Source of the DNA: Pseudoxanthomonas sp. CF385
Lineage (GTDB): Bacteria; Pseudomonadota; Gammaproteobacteria; Xanthomonadales; Xanthomonadaceae
DNA: 64,000 nt
Direction of reading: 5' to 3'
Assembly (NCBI RefSeq): GCF_900104255.1
Contig: NZ_FNKZ01000002.1
Coordinates: 558,001-622,000, forward strand
The notes beneath the pieces were generated by a model. That model searched no databases and was not told the DNA's origin. It saw nothing but the letters and a program-made list of their open reading frames with translations. Numbering within the stretch: the stretch's first letter is position 1; each line of letters opens with the position of its first letter. This document shows positions 18,109 through 26,184 of this stretch, piece by piece. The translations under genes were made by a program, and so were the position numbers.

Positions 18109-18801
18109 TCACTCCGGGCGGACGTCCACGCGGATGCGGATGCGGTCGCCGGGATGATGGTCGGTGCGCGTGTGGTAGGTGCGATTGCCGTACTCGTAGG
18201 TCACGTCATAGCCGTTCACCCGACCATCGCCGTAGTAGTCGTCGCCGTAGCGACCATTGCCGGCGGGGACGGGATCGCAGACACGGACCTGTCCCCGCTG
18301 CACGGTGCGCTCGCGCTGCGCGCTGTCGTAGATCGAACGCCCGGCCATGCCGCCGACCATCGAACCCACCGCGGTGCCTACATAGCGGCCACTGCCGTCG
18401 CCGACCTTGCTGCCCAGCACCGCGCCAGCGATACCGCCGATCACCGTGGCGACGGTACGGCCGGATTCGCTGCTACGGTTTTGATAACGGCGGTCGCCGT
18501 AGTAGCCGTCATCGCCGTAGCGGTCGTCGCGATAGCCGTCGTTGCGGTAGCCATCGCCGTCGACATCGCGCGCATACACGTCATCGGCGTCGCGGTAATA
18601 GCAACGCTGGCTGGCGCTGGTGTTGCCGTAGCGGCCGTAGCCGTTGTCGATGATGGGATCCACGCGCACGACCCGCGCGTAGTCGTAATGGGGTTCGTCG
18701 CCATAGCGGTCCGTGGTGCCGTAGTAACGCGTGGACTGCGCGGAGGCCGCGCCAGAGGCGAGCAGGCCGATGGCCAGCACGGTGGCGGTCAGACGCTTCA
18801 T
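18109..18801 (-). CDS. Glycine-zipper (2TM) envelope protein with Tyr/Asp-rich repeats
   Basis: A 230-residue exported protein with a clear signal peptide (MKRLTATVLAIGLLASGAAS, then AQ). The middle is a low-complexity run of Tyr, Asp, Gly and Arg with short repeats such as YRNDGYRDDRYGDDGYYGDR (about residues 83-105). A glycine-zipper segment follows, VATVIGGIAGAVLGSKVGDG then GTAVGSMVGGMAGR (about 117-155), as in Rickettsia 17-kDa-like or SlyB-like proteins. The C-terminus is again Tyr/Arg-rich. Such proteins sit in the envelope, but their function is usually unknown. It has its own terminator and appears monocistronic. Confidence 0.82.
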   Translation of the reverse strand: MKRLTATVLAIGLLASGAASAQSTRYYGTTDRYGDEPHYDYARVVRVDPIIDNGYGRYGNTSASQRCYYRDADDVYARDVDGDGYRNDGYRDDRYGDDGYYGDRRYQNRSSESGRTVATVIGGIAGAVLGSKVGDGSGRYVGTAVGSMVGGMAGRSIYDSAQRERTVQRGQVRVCDPVPAGNGRYGDDYYGDGRVNGYDVTYEYGNRTYHTRTDHHPGDRIRIRVDVRPE

Positions 18802-18871
18802 GTCGGGTACTCCCCCACGCCGGATTGGCGTGCAGGCATGCTCAGCCGATGCGGGTGAAACATGGCTGAAC

Positions 18872-19567
18872 TCAGCCGGGTTTCACCGCCCGGTTTAGCC
18901 ATTCGACAGCTTGCGCGGCGATGCCGGCGGCGTCGCGTCCGAGCAGCGGCCCGACATGCGACGCTGAAAGCGTTTGCAGCACGTCCGCACCCCAGGCCTC
19001 AGCCATCGCCCGCGTGATCGCAGGCGGCACATCGTCGTCCTGGTCGGACACCATGCACAGCACCGGGCATGCGGGGCGCGCCACCGCGACACCGCGCTGG
19101 GCCTCGCGCAGGACGGCACCGGATTCGTCGCGCCAGTGGCGGAACGCGAACAGCGCCGTCGCGTCATCCGCGTCGGGCATGGCCCGGCGCGTGCCGGTCA
19201 AACGCGCATCGCGTCGCCAGTGCACCACCTCAGGCCAGTCGCGCGCCGGCATGTCCGCATGCCATGGCGCCGGCGGCAGCGGATTCACCAGCACCATGGC
19301 ATCGACGTCGGCGGCGGCCCCAAGGGCGAGCAAGCCTCCCAGGCTGGCGCCGACCAGCACACGAGGTCGTGGCAACGCGGCCAGCGCGTCGCCGACCTGG
19401 GCCTGGTAGTCCCCGAACCGGGTAGCGGACAGCCCCGCAGGGGCCGGCATGAGGTCGGGGGCTTCCACGCGGTAGCCCGCCGCCTCGAACACGCCGCGCC
19501 AGAGGTTCCACTCCCAGCCGCCGCCGCCCGCGCCATGCACGAGCAGCGCGGCCCGCGTCGCCGTCAA
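18872..19567 (-). CDS. Alpha/beta hydrolase, small cytoplasmic
   Basis: A 231-residue alpha/beta-fold protein beginning LTATRAALLVHGAGGGGWEW. The HGAGGGGW oxyanion loop is followed by the nucleophile elbow VGASLGGLLALG (Ser near residue 83) and a late SASHVGPLLG with the likely catalytic His. I chose TTG 19567, which overlaps the osmC stop (TTGA); GGAAG lies about 11 bases upstream, and any later start would cut the first beta strand. Longer frames run into osmC. Probably coupled to osmC. No specific substrate is evident. Confidence 0.8.
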   Translation of the reverse strand: MTATRAALLVHGAGGGGWEWNLWRGVFEAAGYRVEAPDLMPAPAGLSATRFGDYQAQVGDALAALPRPRVLVGASLGGLLALGAAADVDAMVLVNPLPPAPWHADMPARDWPEVVHWRRDARLTGTRRAMPDADDATALFAFRHWRDESGAVLREAQRGVAVARPACPVLCMVSDQDDDVPPAITRAMAEAWGADVLQTLSASHVGPLLGRDAAGIAAQAVEWLNRAVKPG

Positions 19568-19998
19568 AGCAGGGTCGCTTCCAGCGACACCGGCACCGAC
19601 AGCGCGCGCGAAATCACGCAGCCGGCCTTGGCCTGCTGGGCGATCTCCTCGAACTGCGCCGCGCTGATCCCCGGCACGCTCGCCGAGACGGTCAGCTTGA
19701 TCGCGGTGATCGTCGGCCCCGGATCCATGCCCGGCTCCATCGTCGCTTCGGCACGCGTCTGCAGCTTGTCGGGGGTGAAGCCCGCCTTGCCCAGCACCGC
19801 CGACAGCGCCATGGTGAAGCAGCCCGCGTGGGCGACCGCCAGCAGTTCTTCCGGATTGGTGCCCTTCTCGTCGCCGAAGCGGGTCTTGAACGAATAGTTC
19901 TGCCCTTCGAACAGGCCGCTCTGCGGCGTGCTCAACGTGCCCTTGCCGGACTGCAGGTCGCCAGCCCACACCGCATCCGCGTAACGCTTCAAAGCCAT
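19564..19998 (-). CDS. OsmC family peroxiredoxin-like protein
   Basis: A 144-residue OsmC-type thiol peroxidase that reduces organic hydroperoxides in the cytoplasm. The two redox cysteines are in AHAGCFTMAL (about residue 60) and AKAGCVISRAL (about 126). The N-terminus MALKRYADAVWAGDLQSGKG and the internal GTNPEELL match OsmC rather than Ohr. Start ATG 19998. An alpha/beta hydrolase gene overlaps its stop and is likely cotranscribed. A 204-base gap separates it from the divergent EF-G-like gene; I see no clear operator there. Confidence 0.92.
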   Translation of the reverse strand: MALKRYADAVWAGDLQSGKGTLSTPQSGLFEGQNYSFKTRFGDEKGTNPEELLAVAHAGCFTMALSAVLGKAGFTPDKLQTRAEATMEPGMDPGPTITAIKLTVSASVPGISAAQFEEIAQQAKAGCVISRALSVPVSLEATLL

Positions 19999-20202
19999 GG
20001 TCGTGCTCCTCGGGTCAGGGGAAGCGCAGGGTACACCGCCGGATGTTCACGCCATGTACCGCAGTGCGACTTGACCCCTCCCCCGCGCGCGCGGATGCTG
20101 GCCGCCCGCCATGACCGCCCGCCGAGCGCCACGCTCACGGGACGCGCTCAGCCCGGACAGCCATGACGGCCCTTCGACCCAACCTACGGGAGGAACGGCC
20201 TC

Positions 20203-22248
20203 ATGTCGTACAGCACACAACAGATCCGCAACGTGGCCCTGGCAGGCCACCCCGGCGCCGGCAAAACAACGTTGTTCGAAGCCCTGCTGCATGCCGGCGG
20301 CGCCCTCCAGGTGGCAGGCACCATCGAACGCGGCACTACGGTGTCGGACCACGACCCGATGGAAAAGACCCGTGGGCATTCCATCGACACCGCCATCGCC
20401 AGCACCGACCACGGCGGCATGCACGTCAACCTGATCGACACGCCCGGCTACCCGGAATTCCGCGGTCCCGCGTTGTCGGCGTTCTCCGCGGTGGAAACGG
20501 CGCTGATCGTGGTCGATGCCGACAGCGGCGTCGCCCACGGCACCCGCCGGCTGATGGACCGCGCCGCGCAACGCAACCTGTGCCGCGCCATCGTCATCAA
20601 CAAGATCGACCACGAAGGCGCGGACTGCGCCGGCGTGCTCGCCGCGCTGCGCGAGGAGTTCGGCGCGGAAGTACTGCCGCTCAACCTGCCCGCCGATGGC
20701 GGCAAGGCGGTCGTGGACTGTTTCTGGCAATCCACGGGCACCTCCGATCTCGGTGATGTCGGCGAGTGGCACCAGAAGATCATCGACCAGGTGGTGGAGA
20801 TCAACGAGACGGTGATGGAGCACTACCTCGACCTGGGCGAAGGCGGCCTGTCCGGCGAAGAACTGCACGACGCCTTCGAACAGTGCCTGCGCGAGGGCCA
20901 CCTGGTGCCCGTGTGCTTCGCCTCGGCCCGCACCGGCATCGGCGTAAAGGAACTGCTGGACGTGGCCGAGCGCCTGTTCCCGAATCCGGCCGAGGCCAAC
21001 CCGCCGCCCTTCATGAAACTCAATGGCAGCGGCCCGCAGGCCATCGAGGCGGTGCCGGATCCTCGGGCGCACGTCATCGCGGACGTCTTCAAGATCGTCA
21101 ACGATCCGTTCGTCGGCAAGCTGGGCATCTTCCGGGTGTACCAGGGCACGCTGAAGAAGGACACCCAGCTGTTCGTCGACGACGGCAAGAAGCCGTTCAA
21201 GGTCGGCCACCTGTTCAAGCTCAAGGGCAAGGACCATGTGGAAGTCGACCAGGCCATCCCAGGCGACATCGCCGCGGTCGCGAAGGTGGACGACCTTCAT
21301 TTCGATGCCGTGCTCCACGACAGCCACGACGAGGACCACATCCACCTGGCGCCGATCGATTTCCCCAAGCCGATGTTCGGCCTGGCGATCGAAGCCGCCA
21401 GCAAGGGGCAGGAGCAGAAGCTGTCCACGGCGCTGCACAAGCTGACGGAAGAGGACCCCGCCTTCGTCGTCGACCACCAGCCGGAGTTGAACGAGACCGT
21501 CATCCGCGGCCTCTCCGACCTGCACCTGCGGGTGATGCTGGAACGCCTGAAGGAGCGGCATGGCGTGGAGGTGAAGACGCGCCCGCCCCGCATCGCCTAC
21601 CGCGAAACCATCGGCGCGAAGGCCGAGGGCCATCATCGGCACAAGAAGCAGACCGGCGGCGCGGGGCAGTTCGGTGAAGTGTTCCTGCGGGTCGAGCCGC
21701 TGCCACGCGGCGTCGGGTTCCAGTTCGCCGACGAAGTGAAGGGCGGCACGATCCCGGGGCAGTTCATGCCGGCCGTCGAGAAGGGCGTGCGCCAGGCATT
21801 GGGCGCCGGTGCGCTGGCCGGCTATCCGATCCAGGACGTGCGCGTGACCGTCTACGACGGCAAGCACCATCCGGTCGACAGCAAGGAGGTGGCGTTCGTC
21901 GCCGCCGGCAAGAAAGCCTTCCTCGACGCCATCGCGAAGGCGCGCCCGCAGGTGCTCGAGCCGGTCGTGGACCTGGAGGTCGCGGTGCCGGAAGCGCAGG
22001 TCGGCGACGTCACCGGAGGCCTGGCGGGCAAGCGCGCGCGGATCAACGGTACCGACGCGATGCGTGGCGAGATCGTGGTGAAGGCGCAGGTACCCCTGGC
22101 CGAACTGGACGGCTACGCGGCCGAACTGAAGTCGATGACCGCAGGACAGGGACGCTACAGCCTGGACTTCAGCCACTACGAGCCGGTGCCGCCGAACGTC
22201 CAGCAGAAACTGGTCGAGGCCTACAAGCCCCGGCACGACGAAGAGTGA
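20203..22248 (+). CDS. Elongation factor G-like GTPase (EF-G2 type)
   Basis: A 681-residue translational GTPase with the EF-G domain order. G1 is GHPGAGKTTL (about 15-24), G3 is DTPGYPEF (79-86) and G4 is NKID. A domain II/III region follows, then domain IV with HKKQTGGAGQFGEVFLRVEP and domain V ending near YEPVPPNVQQKLVEAYK. True EF-G has DTPGHVDF; here the catalytic His is replaced by Tyr83, as in EF-G2 paralogues with little or no ribosome-stimulated GTPase activity. So it is probably a paralogue rather than the main translocase. Start ATG 20203 has GGGAGGAA upstream. Function beyond family is unknown. Confidence 0.85.
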   Translation: MSYSTQQIRNVALAGHPGAGKTTLFEALLHAGGALQVAGTIERGTTVSDHDPMEKTRGHSIDTAIASTDHGGMHVNLIDTPGYPEFRGPALSAFSAVETALIVVDADSGVAHGTRRLMDRAAQRNLCRAIVINKIDHEGADCAGVLAALREEFGAEVLPLNLPADGGKAVVDCFWQSTGTSDLGDVGEWHQKIIDQVVEINETVMEHYLDLGEGGLSGEELHDAFEQCLREGHLVPVCFASARTGIGVKELLDVAERLFPNPAEANPPPFMKLNGSGPQAIEAVPDPRAHVIADVFKIVNDPFVGKLGIFRVYQGTLKKDTQLFVDDGKKPFKVGHLFKLKGKDHVEVDQAIPGDIAAVAKVDDLHFDAVLHDSHDEDHIHLAPIDFPKPMFGLAIEAASKGQEQKLSTALHKLTEEDPAFVVDHQPELNETVIRGLSDLHLRVMLERLKERHGVEVKTRPPRIAYRETIGAKAEGHHRHKKQTGGAGQFGEVFLRVEPLPRGVGFQFADEVKGGTIPGQFMPAVEKGVRQALGAGALAGYPIQDVRVTVYDGKHHPVDSKEVAFVAAGKKAFLDAIAKARPQVLEPVVDLEVAVPEAQVGDVTGGLAGKRARINGTDAMRGEIVVKAQVPLAELDGYAAELKSMTAGQGRYSLDFSHYEPVPPNVQQKLVEAYKPRHDEE

Positions 22249-22495
22249 GTTGTGCAGGTGCGGCATCCGGTCGCGGACGCGCGCCGGATGCCGCCTCCGG
22301 CACGCACCCGCGCCGGGCATAAGGGCATTCCACGCGGTGATTTGAGCCGCTTCGGGCACCGAATCGCAAAAAAACCGAAAAAAAGCCGCGTTTGGTGCCC
22401 TTCCGCTCTTGGCGGCGCGAAGTGTTTGCCCTACATTTCGCTTGCCGATGCGATCGGCCCGATTACCCAACCACTCGACCGTAGAGACAGGACAC

Positions 22496-22894
22496 ATGGC
22501 AAAGAGCACCAAGAAGGCCGCGCCGAAAAAGGCCGCCAAGAAAGCTGCACCGAAGGCCGCCGCCAAGCCGGCCGCGCCGAAGCCGATCAAGGAAGCGCTG
22601 AGCAAGTCGGGCCTCGTCGCCCACATCGCCGAAGCGACCGCCGTCGCCGCCAAGGACGTCCGCGCTGTGCTGGCCTCGCTGGAAAGCGCCGTCCACGCCT
22701 CCATCAGCAAGAAGGGCGCTGGCTCCTTCACGCTGCCGGGCCTGCTGAAGATCAGCGCCGTCAACGTGGCTGCCAAGCCGAAGCGTAAGGGCATCAACCC
22801 GTTCACCAAGGAAGAGCAGTGGTTCGCCGCCAAGCCCGCCTCGGTGAAGGTGAAGGTGCGCCCGCTGAAGAAGCTGAAGGACGCTGCCGCCTGA
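22496..22894 (+). CDS. HU-like DNA-binding protein with Lys/Ala-rich N-terminal tail
   Basis: A 132-residue nucleoid protein. Residues 1-30 are almost all Lys, Ala and Pro (STKKAAPKKAAKKAAPK), like a histone H1 tail. Residues 31-128 form an HU/IHF-type domain with LVAHIAEATAVAAKDVRAVL and FTLPGLLKISAVNVAAK. HU proteins bend and compact DNA; the tail should add non-specific DNA binding. Start ATG 22496 with AGGA upstream. The 247 bases before it contain A-runs near 22368-22384, a plausible promoter region. A strong terminator follows, so it is a single-gene unit. Probably abundant. Confidence 0.88.
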   Translation: MAKSTKKAAPKKAAKKAAPKAAAKPAAPKPIKEALSKSGLVAHIAEATAVAAKDVRAVLASLESAVHASISKKGAGSFTLPGLLKISAVNVAAKPKRKGINPFTKEEQWFAAKPASVKVKVRPLKKLKDAAA

Positions 22895-22918
22895 TAGGCG
22901 CGCGCCAGGTTGCACAGA

Positions 22919-22949
22919 ATCGGGACGGCCATGCCGTCCCGATTTTTTT
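22919..22949 (+). terminator. Strong Rho-independent terminator of HU-like gene
   Basis: Perfect 11-bp stem (arms 22919-22929 and 22933-22943, three-base loop) followed by a run of T residues to 22949. It lies 25 bases after the stop of the HU-like gene. Confidence 0.95.
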
Positions 22950-23032
22950 GGGCGTGCCGTAAGTCACGCTTGCGAACGACCGTCATCGCCCGCAGATACT
23001 CTGCTTGGTCCCCAACGCAAGGTGCGCCACGC

Positions 23033-23674
23033 ATGAAGATCCAGGGTTTCCTCGACCATCTGCTCAAATCCTCCAGCGGCAACGGCAGCGTGCTCAACGC
23101 CGATTTCGGCAAGGGCGCGATCACCGGGGGCGCACTCGGCCTGCTGCTCGGCAAGAACAAGACCTCGCGCAAGCTGGCCACCTACGGCGGACTGGCGGCG
23201 ATCGGGGTGATGGCCTACCGCGCCTACAACGACTACAAGCAACAGCAAGGCGGTTTCGCCGCCGGTGCCGGTCCGCAGACCGTGGACCGCCTGCCGCCGC
23301 CGCAGGCCGAACTGCACAGCCAGGCGATCCTGAAAGCGCTGGTCGCCGCGGCGAAGGCCGATGGCCATATCGATACGCGCGAACGCGAAGTGATCGAAGG
23401 CGAGTTCTCGCGCCTGGGCACCGATGGCGAACTGCAGCAGTGGCTGCACGCCGAACTCGAGAAGCCGCTGGACCCGTCGGAAGTCGCGCGCGCCGGCAGC
23501 ACGCCGGAAATCGCCTCGGAGATGTACCTGGCCAGCCTGATGGTGGTGGACGACCAGAACCTCATGGAACGCGCCTACCTGGACGAACTGGCGAAACAGC
23601 TGCGCCTGGATCCGTCGCTGAAGGCGCAGCTGGAACGCCAGCTGGCCCAGCCGCAGCCGCCCCCGCTGCCCTGA
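23033..23674 (+). CDS. DUF533 (YebE-like) membrane-associated protein with TerB-like domain
   Basis: A 213-residue protein. The N-terminal part has a glycine-rich hydrophobic segment, GAITGGALGLLLGKNK and then ATYGGLAAIGVMAYRAY (about 27-62). The C-terminal part is an all-helical TerB-like domain with AAAKADGHIDTREREVIEGE (about 105-125), where the acidic residues may bind metal. This matches DUF533/YebE inner-membrane proteins of unknown function. Start ATG 23033. The M23 peptidase gene starts six bases after the stop, so the two are likely cotranscribed. Confidence 0.85.
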   Translation: MKIQGFLDHLLKSSSGNGSVLNADFGKGAITGGALGLLLGKNKTSRKLATYGGLAAIGVMAYRAYNDYKQQQGGFAAGAGPQTVDRLPPPQAELHSQAILKALVAAAKADGHIDTREREVIEGEFSRLGTDGELQQWLHAELEKPLDPSEVARAGSTPEIASEMYLASLMVVDDQNLMERAYLDELAKQLRLDPSLKAQLERQLAQPQPPPLP

Positions 23675-23679
23675 TCCGC

Positions 23680-24243
23680 ATGCGGCCTGCCGCACGCCGG
23701 TGGCGACGTCTCGCATGGTCGTTGCTCACCTGCTTCCTAGTGGGCGTTGCGCTGGCCTGGGCCTGGGGCCAGCCGTTCATGGCCTCGGCGCGCATGCTCT
23801 GGGACATCGCGCGCGCACCGCCGCCGCCGTCGCTGCCGGTACCGGTGGACGGAGTCCGCGCGCGGCAAGTCGCCGACACCTTCGGCGCGCCGCGCGGTAC
23901 CGATCGCACCCATCAGGGCGTGGATATCTTCGCCGCGCGCGGCACGCCGGTCCGCAGCGCCACCCGTGGCATCGTGGTCGCCGTCCGTGACGGCGGTCTC
24001 GGCGGGCGGCAGGTGTGGGTGCTCGGTCCCGCCCGCGAACGGCATTACTACGCCCACCTCGACGACTGGCCGCCGGCGCTGTCCGCCGGCCAGGTGATCC
24101 AGGCGGGCGACATCCTCGGCTTCGTCGGCACCACGGGCAACGCGCGCGGCACCCCGCCGCACCTGCATTACGGCATCTACGGCGCGCAGGGCGCGTACGA
24201 CCCGCTGCCGTTGTTCAGGGCCGGCGCCTCGGCTGCACGCTGA
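23680..24243 (+). CDS. M23 family metallopeptidase (LytM-like), membrane-anchored
   Basis: A 187-residue peptidase with an N-terminal membrane helix (LAWSLLTCFLVGVALAWAW, about 11-29) placing the enzyme in the periplasm. The LytM zinc motifs are complete: THQGVDIFAARG (H and D) and HLHYGIYG (HxH). ARERHYYAHLDDWP lies between them. Such enzymes cut peptidoglycan cross-links or activate amidases. Start ATG 23680, just after the DUF533 stop. With all zinc ligands present, it is probably active. Confidence 0.92.
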   Translation: MRPAARRWRRLAWSLLTCFLVGVALAWAWGQPFMASARMLWDIARAPPPPSLPVPVDGVRARQVADTFGAPRGTDRTHQGVDIFAARGTPVRSATRGIVVAVRDGGLGGRQVWVLGPARERHYYAHLDDWPPALSAGQVIQAGDILGFVGTTGNARGTPPHLHYGIYGAQGAYDPLPLFRAGASAAR

Positions 24244-24348
24244 ACCACGCCGTCGCGCGGAACAGTCCGTCGCGGCGCGCCCCCTCGTTCGCCCGCAGGC
24301 ACGGGCCTATCTTGACTGCACTCCCCACCGCGCTCCGCGCACGCCGCC

Positions 24349-24660
24349 ATGCCCGCCACCTCCCACCGCTACCGCATCACCGTCACGCCCATCGAGGACG
24401 ACGGCCTGCAATGCAACGGCCGTTGCACCATCGAATTCGAACACGCCTGCCCCGACGACTGGATGCGCATCCTCGAGAACATCCAGCGCCAGCGCGGCTT
24501 CAGCGGCGACGAACGCGCGGCGCTGGTCGTCGGCACCAAGCTGCTGAGCGGCCTGATGCTCGACCACCGCCAGGACGCCGACGACCTGTTCGCACCGCTG
24601 CGCCCGCACATGGGCGCGTTCATCGCCACGCTGAAGGAACGCAGCCGCGACGCAGGCTGA
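24349..24660 (+). CDS. DUF3861 domain protein
   Basis: A 103-residue soluble protein beginning MPATSHRYRITVTPIEDDG. The pattern of an N-terminal YRITV strand, an acidic FEFEHACPDDWMRILENIQ helix, a conserved GTKLLSGLMLDHR segment and a C-terminal PLRPHMGAFIATLKER helix fits the DUF3861 family. No function is known and no catalytic motif is visible. Two cysteines at CNGRC are not an obvious family feature. It lies upstream of a small helix-hairpin-helix protein. Confidence 0.75.
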   Translation: MPATSHRYRITVTPIEDDGLQCNGRCTIEFEHACPDDWMRILENIQRQRGFSGDERAALVVGTKLLSGLMLDHRQDADDLFAPLRPHMGAFIATLKERSRDAG

Positions 24661-24689
24661 CGCCCATGCGGCGCGCTAAGCTGGCGCCG

Positions 24690-24980
24690 ATGAAGGCCCG
24701 TCACGCCGCCGACGCCGCGACCCTCGAGGACATTCCGAACATCGGGCCGTCCATCGCCGGCGATCTGCGCGGGATCGGCATCGCCACGCCGCAGGCGCTG
24801 GTGCAGCAGGACCCTTACGCCCTGTACGAACGCGTGAACGCCGTCACCGGCCAGAGACACGACCCCTGCCTGTGCGACTGCTTCATCGCCGCGGTGCGCT
24901 TCATGGAAGGCGGCGCGCCCACGCCGTGGTGGCACTACACGGCCGAACGCAAGCGGCATTTCGCCCACCCTGCCGGTTAG
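24690..24980 (+). CDS. Small helix-hairpin-helix protein (Cdd1/mitomycin-resistance-like)
   Basis: A 96-residue protein with LEDIPNIGPSIAGDLRGIGI (about 11-30), a helix-hairpin-helix of the kind seen in DNA-binding proteins, then HDPCLCDCFIAAVRFM. This matches the pathogenicity-locus/Cdd1 family, often annotated as mitomycin resistance protein McrB. Real function is unclear. ATG 24690 gives MKARHAADAATLEDIP; an in-frame ATG at 24666 would add eight residues. Close spacing to the preceding DUF3861 gene suggests a shared transcript. Confidence 0.78.
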   Translation: MKARHAADAATLEDIPNIGPSIAGDLRGIGIATPQALVQQDPYALYERVNAVTGQRHDPCLCDCFIAAVRFMEGGAPTPWWHYTAERKRHFAHPAG

Positions 24981-25033
24981 GGTCCGGACAGGCGCGCCCG
25001 GCTATGGTGCGCCGACGACTCCCGGAGCCTCCC

Positions 25034-25603
25034 ATGCGTACCCGACGCCACTTCCTGACCGCCACCCTCGTCGCCGGCGCCACGCTCGTGCTGGCGGGCT
25101 GCAGCACGCTCAATGCGGTCACCGGGCTGCTGGGCAACCAGATCAACTTCACCCAGCCGCAGTTGCAGCGCTACCTCAACCAGAGTTTCCCGCGCGAGTT
25201 CGACAAGCTGGGCGGCCTGGTGTCGGCCACGCTGACCAATCCGCGCCTGAGCATTCCCTCCGGCGACAACCGGCTGCGCCTGGATTTCGACATAGGCGTG
25301 AGCGCGCTCGGCGCGCGCGATGTCAGCCGCGGCCACTTCGCGTTGGCCAGCCGGCTGCGCTACAACCCGGCCACCCAGGGGCTGCACCTGGACAACCCGG
25401 AAATCCTCTCCGTGGACGTGCCCGGCGCCGGCTCGCTGATGTCCGGCGGCACCCGCCAGCTGGTCAACACCGTGCTGCAGGAATACGCCCGCAACGAACC
25501 GGTCTACAAGATCGACAGCGACGTGCTGCGCCGCCTGCCGGCCAGCAAGCAGATCGGCAACCCCCAGATCGAGGATGGCCGCGTGGTCATCCCGCTGCAG
25601 TGA
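25034..25603 (+). CDS. DUF1439 lipoprotein (YceB-like), first copy
   Basis: A 189-residue predicted lipoprotein. The signal peptide ends in the lipobox VLAGC (Cys about residue 23). The mature part contains the DUF1439 pattern: a helix FTQPQLQRYLNQSFPREFDK, then strands including LTNPRLSIPSGDNRLRLDFD. This is like E. coli YceB, a putative lipid-binding lipoprotein. Start ATG 25034 has CGGAG six bases upstream. It is followed immediately by a second DUF1439 gene without a lipobox, so the pair arose by duplication and may work together. Confidence 0.85.
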   Translation: MRTRRHFLTATLVAGATLVLAGCSTLNAVTGLLGNQINFTQPQLQRYLNQSFPREFDKLGGLVSATLTNPRLSIPSGDNRLRLDFDIGVSALGARDVSRGHFALASRLRYNPATQGLHLDNPEILSVDVPGAGSLMSGGTRQLVNTVLQEYARNEPVYKIDSDVLRRLPASKQIGNPQIEDGRVVIPLQ

Positions 25604-25614
25604 GAGGCTTCGTG

Positions 25615-26163
25615 ATGATGAAATCGTTCCTGGCGGTGCTCGCCCTGCTCCTCGCTCCGACGCTGGCGTCGGCGGCCACCCCTTCGGTGCTGCGCTTCGA
25701 TGCGGGGCAACTGCAGGCCGCCGCGCGCGCCGGCTTCCCGATGGAGGAATCGCTGCTGGACGGCTTCGCATCGCTGACCCTGAGCGATCCTGACGTCCGC
25801 ATTCCCACGCCGGGCGAACGCGTGCGGCTGCAGATGAACTACGACATCGCCCTGGCTACCGGCGAACGCCTGGAGTACGGCAACGTCGTGGTCAGCAGCG
25901 GTCTGCGCTACGATCCGGCCACGCGCGGCCTGCACCTGGTGGATCCGCAGCTGGAACACCTGGGCACCGGCGCCGGTGGACGCGGCCTGCCCGGCGGTTC
26001 GCGCGAGGTGCTGCAGGACCTGATCCGCGAGTACGCCCGCACCCGCCCGCTCTACCAGCTCAGCGCCGAGGACCTCGCCCAGGTGCCGGGCACGCTGACC
26101 GCCGACGCGCTGCGGATCCGCGACGGCCATGTGGAGCTGACGCTGGACGCGGCCGCGCGCTGA
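25615..26163 (+). CDS. DUF1439 exported protein, second copy
   Basis: A 182-residue paralogue of the preceding gene. It has an ordinary signal peptide (MMKSFLAVLALLLAPTLASA, cleavage before A-T-P) rather than a lipobox, so it should be soluble in the periplasm. Shared features with its neighbour include FDAGQLQAAARAGFP, LSDPDVRIPTPGERVRLQMN and LRYDPATRGLHLVDPQ. ATG 25615 is preceded by GAGAGG seven bases away; GTG 25600, overlapping the upstream stop, is an alternative. Function unknown. Confidence 0.82.
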   Translation: MMKSFLAVLALLLAPTLASAATPSVLRFDAGQLQAAARAGFPMEESLLDGFASLTLSDPDVRIPTPGERVRLQMNYDIALATGERLEYGNVVVSSGLRYDPATRGLHLVDPQLEHLGTGAGGRGLPGGSREVLQDLIREYARTRPLYQLSAEDLAQVPGTLTADALRIRDGHVELTLDAAAR

Positions 26164-26184
26164 CACGCCGCGACGGCGCGTCCC

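Noticed and set aside
19568..19969. N-terminal extension of the alpha/beta hydrolase to 19969
   Set aside because: It is read out of frame through osmC; the translation is Arg-rich and unconserved.
20047..23181. A 1,044-codon open frame on the minus strand opposite the EF-G-like and HU-like genes
   Set aside because: It lies antisense to well-supported genes, has no recognisable domain, and long antisense frames are common in GC-rich codon-biased DNA.
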